The notes under the pieces were generated by a model. The model searched no databases, was not told the DNA's origin, and saw nothing but the letters and a program-made list of their open reading frames with translations. 64,000 nucleotides of DNA from Rhodoferax bucti. Its GTDB lineage: Bacteria > Pseudomonadota > Gammaproteobacteria > Burkholderiales > Burkholderiaceae_C. The stretch is taken from the NCBI RefSeq assembly GCF_005876985.1, contig NZ_VAHD01000005.1, positions 62,001 to 126,000 of the forward strand. Reading direction: 5' to 3'. A program made the translations under genes and the position numbers. Positions 1 to 9,696 of the stretch are shown piece by piece (the stretch's first letter is position 1; each line of letters opens with the position of its first letter).

Positions 1-1
1 C

Positions 2-1375
2 CAGGGCTGGCCCGCGTTCAAGGCCTGCATTCGCGTGCAGCGCCAGGCCAAGCACGCGCTGGCGCACTCGCTGCGGGTGCGCCTGATGTGCATGTTCGTG
101 TTGCTGGCGTTGGCCATGACCACCACCTTCATGTTCGGCATGCAAGCGGCCCTGGGCATCGGCTGGCGCGATGCAGCCAAGCCGCTGGTAGCGGACTACA
201 TCGACAAACTGGCCGCAGAGATCGGCGACCCGCCCGACATTGAGCGCGCCCGCGCCATCACCCAGCGCCTGCCGTTGAGCGTGCGTATCAGTGGCCCGCA
301 GATCAACTGGCGCAGCAACCCCGACCAGCCCGACAACCCCCATGGCTGGATGGACGACAGGCCGGCTGACACCGAGAGCCCCCGTTTTTATGTGCGCACC
401 ACGGCGGATGGCCACCGCATCCAGTTCGGGGTGAGCGTGCAGGCCTGGCACGACCGGCCCCGCTTCATCGGCTGGGTCACCTTGTTCAGCTTGCTGGTGC
501 TCACCACGCTGGCGTATGTGCGCGTGCGCCTGCTGCTGCGCCCGTTGGACGATATCCGCGCCGGTGCCCTGCGTTTTGGCGCGGGCGACTTTGCGCAGGC
601 TATTCCCGTGCGCCGCTCGCACCACCCGGACGAGCTGGGTGAGCTGGCCGCCACCATCAACACCATGGGCGCCGACATTCACCAGATGCTGGAGGCCAAA
701 CGCACGCTGCTGCTGGCCATCAGCCACGAGCTGCGCAGCCCGCTCACCCGCGCCCGCCTGAACACCGAGCTGCTGCCCGAGACAGCGGATGTGCAGCCCG
801 GCCGTGATGCCCTTTTGCGTGACTTGGCCCTCATGCGCGACCTGGTCACCGATCTGCTGGAAAGCGAGCGCCTCGCCAGCCCGCACGCCGCATTGCACCG
901 CGAGGCGGTGGATGTGCGCGCGCTGGTGGAAGACGTGGTGTGCGAACTGCAAACCGCGCATGCCACGGCAGAGTCTGAGTTTGGCCCCGCTATCGACATG
1001 CAGTTGCCCCCGGCCTTGCCCCGCCTGCAACTGGATCCGATCCGCATCCGCCTGCTGGTGCGCAACCTGCTCGACAACGCCTTGCGCCACAGCGCAGGTG
1101 CGGCTGCGGCACCGCAAATCACGGTGCAGTGGGACCAAAGGCAGTTGCTGATCGCCGTGCGCGACTTCGGCCGCGGTGTCGAAGAAAACCAGCTGCCGAA
1201 CTTGGGCCAGTCTTTCTTCCGGCCCGATGCCGCCCGCACCCGCGAGGGCGGCGGCGTAGGGCTGGGCCTGTACCTGTGCCGCCTGGTGGCGCAGGCGCAT
1301 GGCGGCAGCTTTGCTGTACGCAATGCCCAGCCGGGCTTGGCGATTGAAATCCACCTGCCAGCCGCTACAGTGTGA
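2..1375 (+). CDS. Sensor histidine kinase (two-component system), 5' end probably outside window
   Basis: Inner-membrane sensor kinase that autophosphorylates on histidine and passes phosphate to a response regulator. Counting from the GTG at 35 (446 residues), TM1 is near residues 18-40. A periplasmic stretch of about 100 residues follows, then TM2 near 143-165, a HAMP linker, and a HisKA domain with motif AISHELRSPLTRAR and phospho-acceptor His231. The HATPase part shows an N box (RNLLDNALRHS), a G1 box (DFGRGV) and a G2 box (GGGVGLGLYL). The frame is open to the first base of the window, so the true start may lie upstream; the arginine-rich stretch before TM1 suits a cytoplasmic N-terminus. 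The cognate regulator would be expected just upstream. The stimulus cannot be told from the sequence. Confidence 0.9.
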   Translation, partial: QGWPAFKACIRVQRQAKHALAHSLRVRLMCMFVLLALAMTTTFMFGMQAALGIGWRDAAKPLVADYIDKLAAEIGDPPDIERARAITQRLPLSVRISGPQINWRSNPDQPDNPHGWMDDRPADTESPRFYVRTTADGHRIQFGVSVQAWHDRPRFIGWVTLFSLLVLTTLAYVRVRLLLRPLDDIRAGALRFGAGDFAQAIPVRRSHHPDELGELAATINTMGADIHQMLEAKRTLLLAISHELRSPLTRARLNTELLPETADVQPGRDALLRDLALMRDLVTDLLESERLASPHAALHREAVDVRALVEDVVCELQTAHATAESEFGPAIDMQLPPALPRLQLDPIRIRLLVRNLLDNALRHSAGAAAAPQITVQWDQRQLLIAVRDFGRGVEENQLPNLGQSFFRPDAARTREGGGVGLGLYLCRLVAQAHGGSFAVRNAQPGLAIEIHLPAATV

Positions 1376-1419
1376 GCTGCATCGCCGGGCAGGCAAGTTT
1401 TGCTCCGGCGCTCTCATGA

Positions 1420-1477
1420 ATTCACTATATTTTTGATAGCTGCTCGCGCATATTCTGCGAGCGCTGGAGCCTGATTT
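1420..1477 (+). repeat. Dispersed palindromic repeat, copy 1
   Basis: Core GATAGCTGCTCGCGCATATT followed by GCGAGCGCTGGAG and CTGATTT. It fills the gap between the kinase and the hydrolase, and its right end supplies the TTG start codon of the hydrolase gene. The same core recurs at least seven more times in this window. Confidence 0.8.
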
Positions 1478-2192
1478 GACCACCAAAAACCTCGTTTTGC
1501 TTCCCGGCCTGATGTGCGACGCCGCTGTCTGGGCGCCGCAGGTGCAGGCCTTGTCCGCCACCCACCACTGCATGGTGATGGACTGGGGCCTGACCGACTC
1601 GCTCACCGCCATGGCGCAGCAGGTGCTGGCCGCGGCCCCCGCCACTTTTGCCCTGGCCGGCCACAGCATGGGCGGGCGCGTGGCCCTGGAGGTGATGCGC
1701 CTCGCCCCCGAGCGGGTGGAGCGCCTGGCCTTGCTGGACACCGGCGTGCACCCCTTGGCAGAGGGCGAAGCCGGCGCCAAAGAAAAAGCCGGCCGCATGG
1801 CCCTGCTGTCGCACGCACAGCGCGCCGGCATGCGGGCCATGGGCGCCATGTGGGCGCGCCCCATGGTGCACCCCGCCGTGGTGGGCGGCCCGGTGTTCGA
1901 ACAAGTACTGGCCATGCTGGAGCGCAGCAGCCCCGCCCAGTTTGCGGCGCAAATCAACGCGCTGCTCACCCGGCCCGACGCCGCGCCGGTGCTGGCCGGC
2001 ATCACCTGCCCGACGCTGGTGCTCACCGGCCGGCAAGACGCCTGGAGCCCGCCCGAGCAGCACCAGGCCATGGTGGACGCCATGCACGCAGTGCGCGCCG
2101 AGCTGGTGGTGCTGGAGGACTGCGGCCACATGGCCACCCTGGAGCAGCCCGACGCCGTCAACACCGCCTTCGCCCGCTGGCTGGCCGCCTGA
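1476..2192 (+). CDS. Alpha/beta-hydrolase fold protein
   Basis: 238-residue soluble hydrolase. The nucleophile elbow is GHSMGG (about residues 62-67, Ser nucleophile). A catalytic-acid region lies in LTGRQDAWSP and the catalytic His in CGHMATLEQPD near the C-terminus. The N-terminal strand LVLLPGLMCD belongs to the fold, so translation must begin upstream of the ATG at 1512; the only candidate seen is the TTG at 1476, which lies inside dispersed repeat copy 1. The substrate is unknown; MhpC/BioH/RutD-like esterases share this length and layout. It is followed by a 124-base gap and then murA on the same strand. Confidence 0.85.
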   Translation: MTTKNLVLLPGLMCDAAVWAPQVQALSATHHCMVMDWGLTDSLTAMAQQVLAAAPATFALAGHSMGGRVALEVMRLAPERVERLALLDTGVHPLAEGEAGAKEKAGRMALLSHAQRAGMRAMGAMWARPMVHPAVVGGPVFEQVLAMLERSSPAQFAAQINALLTRPDAAPVLAGITCPTLVLTGRQDAWSPPEQHQAMVDAMHAVRAELVVLEDCGHMATLEQPDAVNTAFARWLAA

Positions 2193-2316
2193 AAAGTGCC
2201 AACTACGTCGCGGTTCCTGTAACCGTTACAGCACAAAGTTACATGAATGGTGCCCGGAGCGGTAACAATCTCCCCCTCGGCCGGAAAACCCCGGCCTCCC
2301 AACACTGAATCTCACC

Positions 2317-3597
2317 ATGTCGACATTTGAAATTGAAGGCGGCGTGCCCCTGCGAGGCACCATTCGCGCTTCCGGCAACAAAAACGCCATCCTGCCCATG
2401 ATTGCGGCCTGCATCCTGACGGACCAGGAAGTCATCCTCGACAACGTGCCCGACATCATCGACGTGCGCCACATGCTGGACGTGATCGTCGAGATCGGCG
2501 GCAAGGTCGAACGCAGCGGCGAGCGCGTCAGCATCCATGTGGCCAGCGTGCGCACCAGCGAAATCGGCCAGGCCCTGTGCAACAAGGTGCGCACCTCCAT
2601 CCTGTGTGTGGCCGGCCTCTTGCACCGCACCGGCTCTGCGCGCCTGTTCCCGCCGGGGGGCGACGTCATCGGCCGCCGCCGCTTGGACACGCACTTTTAC
2701 GGCCTGCAAAAGCTGGGCGCCAAGGTGAGCATCAATGGCGTGTACGACTTCACCATGCCCGGCCCGCTGACCGGCGCCGAGCTGTTTTTTGACGAGCCCT
2801 CCGTCACCGGCACCGAGCACATCCTGATGGCTGCTGCCGTGAGCCGGGGTCACACCCTGATCCGCAACGCCGCCTGCGAGCCGCACGTACAAGACCTGGC
2901 CCACCTGCTCAACGCCATGGGCGCCAAGATCAGTGGCATCGGCACCAACCAGCTCAGCGTGGAAGGCGTGGAGTCGCTGCACGGCACCACTTACACCGTG
3001 TGCCACGACCACATCGAGGCCGCGTCCTACCTGGCGCTGGCCGCTGCCACCGGTGGCGAAATCACGGTCGAGGGCACCGACAAGCATGCCTACGGCATGT
3101 GCCACCGCGTGTTCGAGACCCTGGGCGTGAAGATTGATTTGCACGACAAGCATATCTTCCTGTCCGGCAACCAGCGCATGCAGGTCACCCGCGACTTTGA
3201 TGGCGCTATGCCGGTGATTGGCGACGGCCCCTGGCCCCAGTTCGCCACCGACCAGATGAGCTGCATGATTACGCTCGCCACGCAGGTGGAAGGCAATGTG
3301 CTGTTCTTCGAGAAGATGTTTGAGTCGCGCTTGTATTTTGTGGACAAGCTCATCGGCATGGGCGCCGCCGCCGTGGTATGCGACCCGCACCGCGTAGTCA
3401 TCAGCGGCAAGAGCCGCCTGCGCGGCACCACCTTGCCAAGCCCCGACATCCGCGCCGGCATGGCCCTCTTGGGCGCTGCCCTGTGCGCCAGCGGCAAGTC
3501 CACGGTGCAGAACGCCAACATGATCCAGCGCGGCTACGAAAAGCTGGACGAAAAGCTGCTCGCCCTGGGCGCACGCATTACCCACAAGCCCAACTGA
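2317..3597 (+). CDS. murA: UDP-N-acetylglucosamine 1-carboxyvinyltransferase (MurA-like) with Cys-to-Asp active site
   Basis: 426-residue EPT-family enzyme. MurA transfers enolpyruvate from PEP to UDP-GlcNAc, the first committed step of peptidoglycan precursor synthesis in the cytoplasm. The PEP/UDP-GlcNAc lysine is Lys22 in SGNKNAILP. The C-terminal RGYEKLDEKLLALGARI stretch is typical of MurA. The catalytic loop reads PPGGDVIGRRRLD, so the residue equivalent to E. coli Cys115 is Asp116. Cys-to-Asp MurAs are known to stay active and to resist fosfomycin. The gene is not beside hisG/hisD, the place I would expect the main betaproteobacterial murA, so it could be a second, divergent paralogue. 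Confidence 0.9.
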   Translation: MSTFEIEGGVPLRGTIRASGNKNAILPMIAACILTDQEVILDNVPDIIDVRHMLDVIVEIGGKVERSGERVSIHVASVRTSEIGQALCNKVRTSILCVAGLLHRTGSARLFPPGGDVIGRRRLDTHFYGLQKLGAKVSINGVYDFTMPGPLTGAELFFDEPSVTGTEHILMAAAVSRGHTLIRNAACEPHVQDLAHLLNAMGAKISGIGTNQLSVEGVESLHGTTYTVCHDHIEAASYLALAAATGGEITVEGTDKHAYGMCHRVFETLGVKIDLHDKHIFLSGNQRMQVTRDFDGAMPVIGDGPWPQFATDQMSCMITLATQVEGNVLFFEKMFESRLYFVDKLIGMGAAAVVCDPHRVVISGKSRLRGTTLPSPDIRAGMALLGAALCASGKSTVQNANMIQRGYEKLDEKLLALGARITHKPN

Positions 3598-3616
3598 AGG
3601 CAACACGCGAAAGCGT

Positions 3617-3676
3617 GCTTGCTATCAAATAAAGAGCTGCTCGCGCATATTCCATAAGCGCTGGCGGCTCTTTTTG
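3617..3676 (+). repeat. Dispersed palindromic repeat, copy 2
   Basis: GAGCTGCTCGCGCATATTCC core followed by AAGCGCTGGCGGCTCTTTTT. It sits between murA and hsdR. AGAGCTGC with GGCGGCTCT and the trailing T run could form a weak terminator for murA. Confidence 0.75.
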
Positions 3677-3709
3677 TTTGTCACCTAGAATGCTGGCAAG
3701 GGGAGGAAG

Positions 3710-6502
3710 ATGGGCATGACGCCAGAGCAAAAAGCCAGAGTCAGCATCGACGCGCTACTGCAGCAAGCGGGCTGGCACGTTTGCGACGTCTCAAGCGCCA
3801 ACATCCATGCCGCTATGGGTGTGGCCATCCGCGAATTCCCCCTCAACTCCGGCTTTGGTTTTGCCGACTACCTGCTCTATGTGAACGGCAAAGCCTGCGG
3901 CGTCATCGAAGCCAAGAAAGAAGGGGCGACGCTGACCGGCGTAGAGCTGCAAAGCGGCCGCTACGCCCAAGGCCTGCCCACCGCCTTGCCTGCCTGGCGC
4001 CGCCCGCTGCCCTTTGTGTGGGAGAGCACCGGCATAGAAACCCACTTTACCAACGGCCTGGACCCCGAGCCGCGCGCCAGAGCCGTGTTTGCCTTCTTCC
4101 GGCCCGAGCTGTTGGTGCAGTGGCTCGCGCTGCTGCCCCCGGCCGCTGCAGGGCAGGGCGTGAGCGAAGCGCCCGGCACCTTTCTGGCCCGCATGCGCAG
4201 CATGCCGCAGCTCGTTACCCAGTGGGGCAGCGGTGGCGCCAGCTACCAGCTGTGGCCCGCGCAGATTGGCGCCATCACCAACCTGGAGAAAAGCCTCGCC
4301 GCCAACAAGCCCAAGGCCCTCATACAGATGGCCACCGGCAGCGGCAAGACGTTCACCAGCATCGGCTTCATCTACCGCCTCATCAAGTTCGGCGGAGCGC
4401 GCCGCGTGCTGTTTTTGGTGGACCGGGGTAACCTGGCCCGCCAGACCAAGAAAGAGTTTGACGCCTACGCATCGCCCTACAACAACTACAAGTTTGGCGA
4501 GGAATACATCGTCCAGCATTTGCAAGGCAACCAGCTCGACACCAGCGCCCGCGTGGTCATTTGCACCATCCAGCGCATGTTCAGCATGCTCAAAGGGCGC
4601 GAGCTGGCCGAGGAGGCCGACGAAGAATCCACCGAGAAGATTGAGACCCTGTTCAAAGACCCCGAGCCCATTGGCTACAACCCGGCCATCCCCATTGAGA
4701 GCTTTGACATTGTGGTCACCGACGAGGCCCACCGCAGCATCTACAACCTGTGGCGCCAGGTGCTGGAGTACTTTGACGCGTACCTCATTGGCCTGACCGC
4801 CACGCCCAACAAACAGACCTTTGGCTTCTTCAACCAAAACCTGGTCATGGAATACGGCCACGCCCAGGCTGTGGCCGATGGCGTGAACGTCAACTACGAC
4901 GTCTACCGCATCAAAACCGAGGTGAGCGAGCAGGGCGCCAAGGTGGACAAAGGCTTCTGGCTGGAAACGCAAGACAAAGCCACCCGCCGCAAAACCGCCT
5001 GGCAGCTGGACGACGACTTTGAATACCAGCCCGAAGAGCTGGACCGCGCCGTGCAAACGCCCGACCAGATCCGCACCGTGGTCCGCACCCTGCGCGACCG
5101 CTGGCAGGCGGACATGTTCCCCGCCCGCACCGAGTTGCCCAAGACCCTGATCTTTGCCAAAGACGACAACCACGCTGAAAAGATTGTGGAAATCCTGCGC
5201 GAAGAGTTTGGCCGTGGCAACGAGTTTGCGCAGAAGATCACCTACCGCAGCGCCCAGGGCGGCGGCACCAGCCCCGAGCAGCTCATCAAAGACTTCCGCA
5301 CCGGCTACTACCCCCGCGTGGCGGTGACGGTGGACATGATCGCCACCGGCACCGACATCAAGCCGGTGGAAATCGTCGTCTTCATGCGCAGTGTGAAAAG
5401 CCGCAGCTTCTTTGAGCAGATGAAAGGCCGTGGCGTGCGCGTGTGCAACCCCACCGACCTGGCCGCCGTGAACCCCGGCGAACACATCAAGAAAGACCAC
5501 TTCGTCATCGTCGATTGCGTGGGCGTGTGCGAACGCGACAAAACCGACAGCCGCCCCATGGACGCCAAAAAGAGCGTGCCCCTGGACAAACTGCTGCAAG
5601 CCGTGAGCCTGGGCAACGTGGAAGACGAAGTGCTGAGCAGCATCGCCGCTAGGTTGGCCCGGCTGGACAAAGACGCCAGCGACGCCGACCGCGCCAAGGT
5701 GGTGGAGCTGAGTGGCGGCAAAACCCTGCGCGACCTGGCGCGCGGCATTGTGGAGGCGCTGAACATAGACGCCACCCAAGACATGCCGCCCGCCGAGGCA
5801 GACCAGCGCTTGAGGGACGCAACCAAGCCATTTGCCGCACCCGCCCTGCGCGAGCAGCTATTAAAAATGAAGCAAAAGGCAGACTTGGTCATCGACACGG
5901 TCACCCAAGACAGCCTGCTGCACGCCGGCTTTAGCGAAGGCAGCGACCGTGCCACCGCGCTGGTGCAAAGCTTTGAAGATTTCATCGCCCAGCACAAAGA
6001 CGAAATCACCGCCCTGCAAATCTTGTACAGCCGCCCCACACGTGCGCCGCTCAAGTTTGAAGACGTGAAAGCCTTGGCCGACGCACTGCACGCCCCGCCG
6101 CTCAACATTGACGAGGGCGCCCTGTGGCAGGCCTATGCCACCCTGCGCAAAGACAAGGTCAAAGGCGCCACGCAGCGCCGCCTGCTCACCGATCTGGTCA
6201 GCCTGGTGCGCTTTGCCATGCAGCAGACCAACGAGCTAGTGCCCTACCCCGAGCGCGTGCAGGCCAACTTCAAAGCCTGGCTGGCCCAGCACCAACAGAC
6301 AGACAACAAACCGTTCACCACTGAACAACAACACTGGCTAGAAATGATCCGCGACCACATCGCCGCCAACCTCGGCATTGAGATAGACGACTTTGAATAC
6401 GCCCCCTTCAACGCCCAAGGCGGCCTGGGCAAGGTGCACCAGCTCTTTGGCGCGGAACTGCCCAAGGTGATTGAGGAGCTGAATCGGGAGTTGGCGGCGT
6501 GA
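3710..6502 (+). CDS. hsdR: Type I restriction enzyme R subunit
   Basis: 930-residue motor/nuclease subunit; with HsdM and HsdS it cleaves unmodified foreign DNA after ATP-driven translocation. The N-terminal PD-(D/E)xK nuclease shows Asp53 (FADYLLY) and Glu67-x-Lys69 (GVIEAKKEG). The SF2 helicase has Walker A ATGSGKT at 208-214 and a DEAH box at 338-341, then a RecA-like second half with VDMIATGTDIKPVE and QMKGRGVR. The C-terminal region matches the EcoEI/EcoAI (type IB-like) architecture. SD GGGAGG at 3701-3706 suits the ATG at 3716 at least as well as the one at 3710. The stop overlaps the hsdS start (GTGA). Bases 5840-5880 resemble a reversed dispersed-repeat head translated in frame. Confidence 0.95.
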   Translation: MGMTPEQKARVSIDALLQQAGWHVCDVSSANIHAAMGVAIREFPLNSGFGFADYLLYVNGKACGVIEAKKEGATLTGVELQSGRYAQGLPTALPAWRRPLPFVWESTGIETHFTNGLDPEPRARAVFAFFRPELLVQWLALLPPAAAGQGVSEAPGTFLARMRSMPQLVTQWGSGGASYQLWPAQIGAITNLEKSLAANKPKALIQMATGSGKTFTSIGFIYRLIKFGGARRVLFLVDRGNLARQTKKEFDAYASPYNNYKFGEEYIVQHLQGNQLDTSARVVICTIQRMFSMLKGRELAEEADEESTEKIETLFKDPEPIGYNPAIPIESFDIVVTDEAHRSIYNLWRQVLEYFDAYLIGLTATPNKQTFGFFNQNLVMEYGHAQAVADGVNVNYDVYRIKTEVSEQGAKVDKGFWLETQDKATRRKTAWQLDDDFEYQPEELDRAVQTPDQIRTVVRTLRDRWQADMFPARTELPKTLIFAKDDNHAEKIVEILREEFGRGNEFAQKITYRSAQGGGTSPEQLIKDFRTGYYPRVAVTVDMIATGTDIKPVEIVVFMRSVKSRSFFEQMKGRGVRVCNPTDLAAVNPGEHIKKDHFVIVDCVGVCERDKTDSRPMDAKKSVPLDKLLQAVSLGNVEDEVLSSIAARLARLDKDASDADRAKVVELSGGKTLRDLARGIVEALNIDATQDMPPAEADQRLRDATKPFAAPALREQLLKMKQKADLVIDTVTQDSLLHAGFSEGSDRATALVQSFEDFIAQHKDEITALQILYSRPTRAPLKFEDVKALADALHAPPLNIDEGALWQAYATLRKDKVKGATQRRLLTDLVSLVRFAMQQTNELVPYPERVQANFKAWLAQHQQTDNKPFTTEQQHWLEMIRDHIAANLGIEIDDFEYAPFNAQGGLGKVHQLFGAELPKVIEELNRELAA
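5840..5880 (-). repeat. Possible dispersed-repeat fragment inside hsdR
   Basis: The minus strand reads TTTTTAATAGCTGCTCGCGC preceded by TTGCTTCA, the same head as the other copies. The expected tail is not recognisable. It encodes part of the HsdR C-terminal region in frame. Confidence 0.45.
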
Positions 6503-7800
6503 GTGAAGTGACAACTGAAAACCGCATTCGCGGAACACTTGGCGAGTTGCTGCCGCTGAAGTACGGGAAGAGCTTGCCAGCCGCTGCACGGGATGCGACT
6601 GGCTCCGTTCCCGTTTTCGGCTCAAGCGGCGTCGTGGGTCAACACTCTGCCGCATTGACCAGCGGTCCCACGATCATTGTTGGCCGAAAAGGAAATGTCG
6701 GTGCAGTCCATTTCTCACCTGTTCCTTGCTGGCCCATTGATACGACCTACTTTGTTGAGCCGCCAAATGGACACTCAGCTAACTACTACCGCTATTTGCT
6801 CACATCGCTCAACCTCGTCAGGTTGGACAAGTCCACAGCTATTCCTGGATTGAGCCGTGATGATTACAACGCTGTCGAAGTAGCAGTTCACGCGCCGGCG
6901 CAGCAACTCGAGATCGTCGCCGAACTCGAAAAACAGTTCTCCGGCCTCGACGAAGCCGTCTCCAACCTCCAACGCGTCAAAGCCAACCTCAAGCGCTACA
7001 AAGCCTCCGTCCTCAAAGCCGCCGTCGAAGGCCGCCTCGCAGAAACCGAAGCCTCCCTGGCCCACCGCGAGGGCCGCACCTACGAAACCGGCGAACAGCT
7101 TTTGCAGCGGATTCTTGAGGAGCGGCGGGTGAAGTGGGCCGGGCGTGGAAAGTACAAGCTAACAGCCGCGCCATTGAAAGATGGGCTGCCCTCATTGCCG
7201 GTGGGGTGGACTTGGGCAAATGCGGATCAATTGACGCACCTCATCACAAGCGGTTCACGCGGCTGGGGCGATTTTTATTCAAACACCGGTGTCCTGTTCA
7301 TTCGTGCCCAAGACATCAAAACGGATGCGCTGAACTTGCCTGATGCCGCGCGAGTGGACGTACCTGTCGATGCTGAAGGCACGCGGAGTAGTGTGTCGGG
7401 AGGAGACATCCTCGTCACCATCACTGGCGCAAACGTAACCAAGTCCGCTTTGGTGCCCGCGTTGGGTGAACTGGCATTTGTGAGTCAGCACGTTGCGCTT
7501 ATGAAGCTCTCCATGCCTGAGACAGCATCGTTTGTTTTCAATTGGATTGTTTCGCCTGCGAATGGCCGCAAGACATTGGAGTCTTGGGCTTACGGAGCAG
7601 GGAAACCCGGATTGAGTCTTGAGCAAGTGCGGGCATTGCCAATTGCCCTGCCGCCGCTCGCAGAGCAAGCCCGAATCGTCGCCGAAGTCGACCGCCACCT
7701 ATCCATCATCCGCGAAGTCGAAGCCGAGGTCGACGCCAACCTCCAGCGCGCGCAGGTGCTGAGGCAGGCAACACTTCAGCGTGCATTCGTGAATGGCTAG
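6499..7800 (+). CDS. hsdS: Type I restriction-modification specificity subunit
   Basis: 433-residue DNA recognition subunit. Two target-recognition domains (about residues 8-130 and 220-380) are each followed by a conserved helical spacer. The first spacer begins APAQQLEIVAELEKQF and continues VKANLKRYKASVLKAAVEG; the second begins PPLAEQARIVAEVDRH and ends with RAQVLRQATLQRAF. These duplicated halves are diagnostic for HsdS. GTG start, with a 4-base overlap with hsdR implying translational coupling. The recognition-domain DNA is visibly more AT-rich than hsdR, as expected for recombining TRDs. The target site cannot be predicted from sequence alone. Confidence 0.95.
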   Translation: MSEVTTENRIRGTLGELLPLKYGKSLPAAARDATGSVPVFGSSGVVGQHSAALTSGPTIIVGRKGNVGAVHFSPVPCWPIDTTYFVEPPNGHSANYYRYLLTSLNLVRLDKSTAIPGLSRDDYNAVEVAVHAPAQQLEIVAELEKQFSGLDEAVSNLQRVKANLKRYKASVLKAAVEGRLAETEASLAHREGRTYETGEQLLQRILEERRVKWAGRGKYKLTAAPLKDGLPSLPVGWTWANADQLTHLITSGSRGWGDFYSNTGVLFIRAQDIKTDALNLPDAARVDVPVDAEGTRSSVSGGDILVTITGANVTKSALVPALGELAFVSQHVALMKLSMPETASFVFNWIVSPANGRKTLESWAYGAGKPGLSLEQVRALPIALPPLAEQARIVAEVDRHLSIIREVEAEVDANLQRAQVLRQATLQRAFVNG

Positions 7801-7812
7801 AGGGGAATCTAT

Positions 7813-9696
7813 ATGTATTTGAGATCTATTCAGTTGAAGAACACTGGGCCCATTCGAGACCTGAATCTTGTGCTTCCCTTTGAAGGAGAGAATCCGAAGC
7901 CATTGCTTTTGGTGGGACGGAATGGCAGTGGCAAGTCAACTGTGATTTCCTTCGTCGTCAATGCGCTCGTCGCGTTGAAGCAGCAAATCTATGAAGACGT
8001 TGAAGTTGACAAAGGTAAGGTGTACCGAATTCGGTCGCCACTGGGCATTCATGGCGATGCGCAGTTTTACTTCGCAAAAATCGAATTTGAAAAAGGTGTT
8101 TCATTGATTGAGTGGCAACTCAACAATGCTCGCGAAACCATTACAGATTTGACGGAGCTTCAGACCCTAGATACCAGTTGCCACGAGATACCTGTCACTG
8201 AAACTAGCCACTTCAAATTGCCACTTGGAGAGCTCGCTGCTCCCCATTTACTTGAAGCAACCTTGCAGAAAACAAGCCTATTGTTTTTCCCTGCTGATCG
8301 TTTCGAACCTCCAGACTGGCTCAACACTGAGAGTTTATCGACCGATTTGCAATTGCCAGAGCAAGTCCGGATGAAAGGGAGAACGGCTAGGCGAATTCTT
8401 TCAAGGAACAGGCTGAAGCCGACGCTGGAATGGTTGCATGCAGTGATATTTGACATGATGGTTTCTGAGTATCAGCCGGTCGCTGTGCCCTTGGCTGCAG
8501 GTGCGCCTCCTGTCAATGCGCGAATTGCAATGCCAGGTAAGGCGCATGCTGTTTTTTTGGCAGTGCAAGCGGTTTTACAAAAAGTACTTTGTCGTGGGCC
8601 TGATGAACAATTGCAATTGGGGATAGGGCACAGGAATCAACGAATCATTACGGCAACGATCAGAAAAAATGGCGAAATCGTTCGTGTCGTGAAGGATATG
8701 TTGAGTTTGTCCGCAGGCGAAAGTGCATTGTTTTGCCTGTTTGCATCCATCATTCGCGATGCTGATATGTCGGCAATGGATTTTCAAGCAACAGGAGATA
8801 TTGCTGGGATAGTGCTCATCGATGAGGCGGACTTGCATCTCCACATGGGACTTCAGTTTGAGGTGCTTCCGCAGTTGATGCAGCTTTTCCCTAAGGTGCA
8901 GTTCATAGTTAGCGTACATGCCCCTCTTGTTGCGCTAGGTATGGACCGGGTTTTCGGCACTAGCGGTTTCGAACTGCGTGAAATGCCGACTGGCGCAGTA
9001 ATCACCCCAGAGAGTTACTCTGAGTTTCAAACGGCGCTAAACACTTTCGCTGAGACACGAGCTTTTCAGAATGCTGTTCTGAATCAAGTGAATGCAGGCA
9101 CTTTGCCAGCTTTGCTTGTTGAGGGAAAGACTGATGCAACCCTAATTTCAGTTGCATGGGGAAAACTGAACCCAGGTATTCCAATGCCTTTTGAAATTAT
9201 TCCTTGCGGGATTGATCCTGAGCCGGAAAAGCGCGACGGTGGCGCTGAAATGCTGAGGCGCTGTACCGAATTCTTATCCATAGTTTCTGATCGGAAAATC
9301 ACAGCGATTTTTGATAACGATGCGGCTGGCTGCAATGCGTTTAATTCGTTGCAAGCAAAGGCTGGATTCAACGTCAGTGCAGACCAAGCTCACAAAAAGC
9401 ATGTCTCTAAGCCCATACAGGCGATTGTTCTTCCAGTTCCGATGCATCGCGCAGATTTCGCTTCATCTGTAAGAGCAGATCGACGGCACTTTTCGATTGA
9501 GCACTATTTCTCCGATGCGCTTTTGGCCACTCATGGCCTAAAGGGGGAGCCAGTTGCTGTCGGTTCTATGGTTTTTGACATTGATGCAACAGCAAAACAA
9601 AAAGTAGCATTTACAGAAGCGTCAACTGGTTTTGATGGTCTGGAATTTGTGGACTTCAAGACGCTGTTTGAGCGCATTGCTGCATTGCCTTTGTGA
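7813..9696 (+). CDS. OLD-like protein: AAA ATPase fused to TOPRIM domain
   Basis: 627 residues. The N-terminal ABC/SMC-type ATPase has Walker [10 protein letters not shown] (35-43), signature LSLSAGES (297-304) and Walker [13 protein letters not shown] (Asp337, Glu338), followed by a switch-His-like [11 protein letters not shown]. The C-terminal TOPRIM-like domain has LLVEGKTDA (Glu437) and AIFDNDAAG (Asp501, Asp503), the metal-binding pattern of OLD nucleases. It starts 12 bases after hsdS and overlaps the next gene by 4 bases, so it belongs to the restriction operon. Its DNA is clearly lower in GC than hsdR and hsdM. Known relatives (OLD, Gabija GajA, RloA-like proteins) act in phage defence; this role is inferred. 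Confidence 0.85.
   Translation: MYLRSIQLKNTGPIRDLNLVLPFEGENPKPLLLVGRNGSGKSTVISFVVNALVALKQQIYEDVEVDKGKVYRIRSPLGIHGDAQFYFAKIEFEKGVSLIEWQLNNARETITDLTELQTLDTSCHEIPVTETSHFKLPLGELAAPHLLEATLQKTSLLFFPADRFEPPDWLNTESLSTDLQLPEQVRMKGRTARRILSRNRLKPTLEWLHAVIFDMMVSEYQPVAVPLAAGAPPVNARIAMPGKAHAVFLAVQAVLQKVLCRGPDEQLQLGIGHRNQRIITATIRKNGEIVRVVKDMLSLSAGESALFCLFASIIRDADMSAMDFQATGDIAGIVLIDEADLHLHMGLQFEVLPQLMQLFPKVQFIVSVHAPLVALGMDRVFGTSGFELREMPTGAVITPESYSEFQTALNTFAETRAFQNAVLNQVNAGTLPALLVEGKTDATLISVAWGKLNPGIPMPFEIIPCGIDPEPEKRDGGAEMLRRCTEFLSIVSDRKITAIFDNDAAGCNAFNSLQAKAGFNVSADQAHKKHVSKPIQAIVLPVPMHRADFASSVRADRRHFSIEHYFSDALLATHGLKGEPVAVGSMVFDIDATAKQKVAFTEASTGFDGLEFVDFKTLFERIAALPL

Noticed and set aside
2239..3606. Long open frame (about 455 codons) on the minus strand opposite murA
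   Set aside because: Mirror frame of a high-GC gene; His/Gly/Ala-rich translation without motifs, while the plus frame encodes a clear MurA.
3791..5779. 662-codon minus-strand frame opposite hsdR
   Set aside because: Shadow of hsdR codon bias with no recognisable domain.
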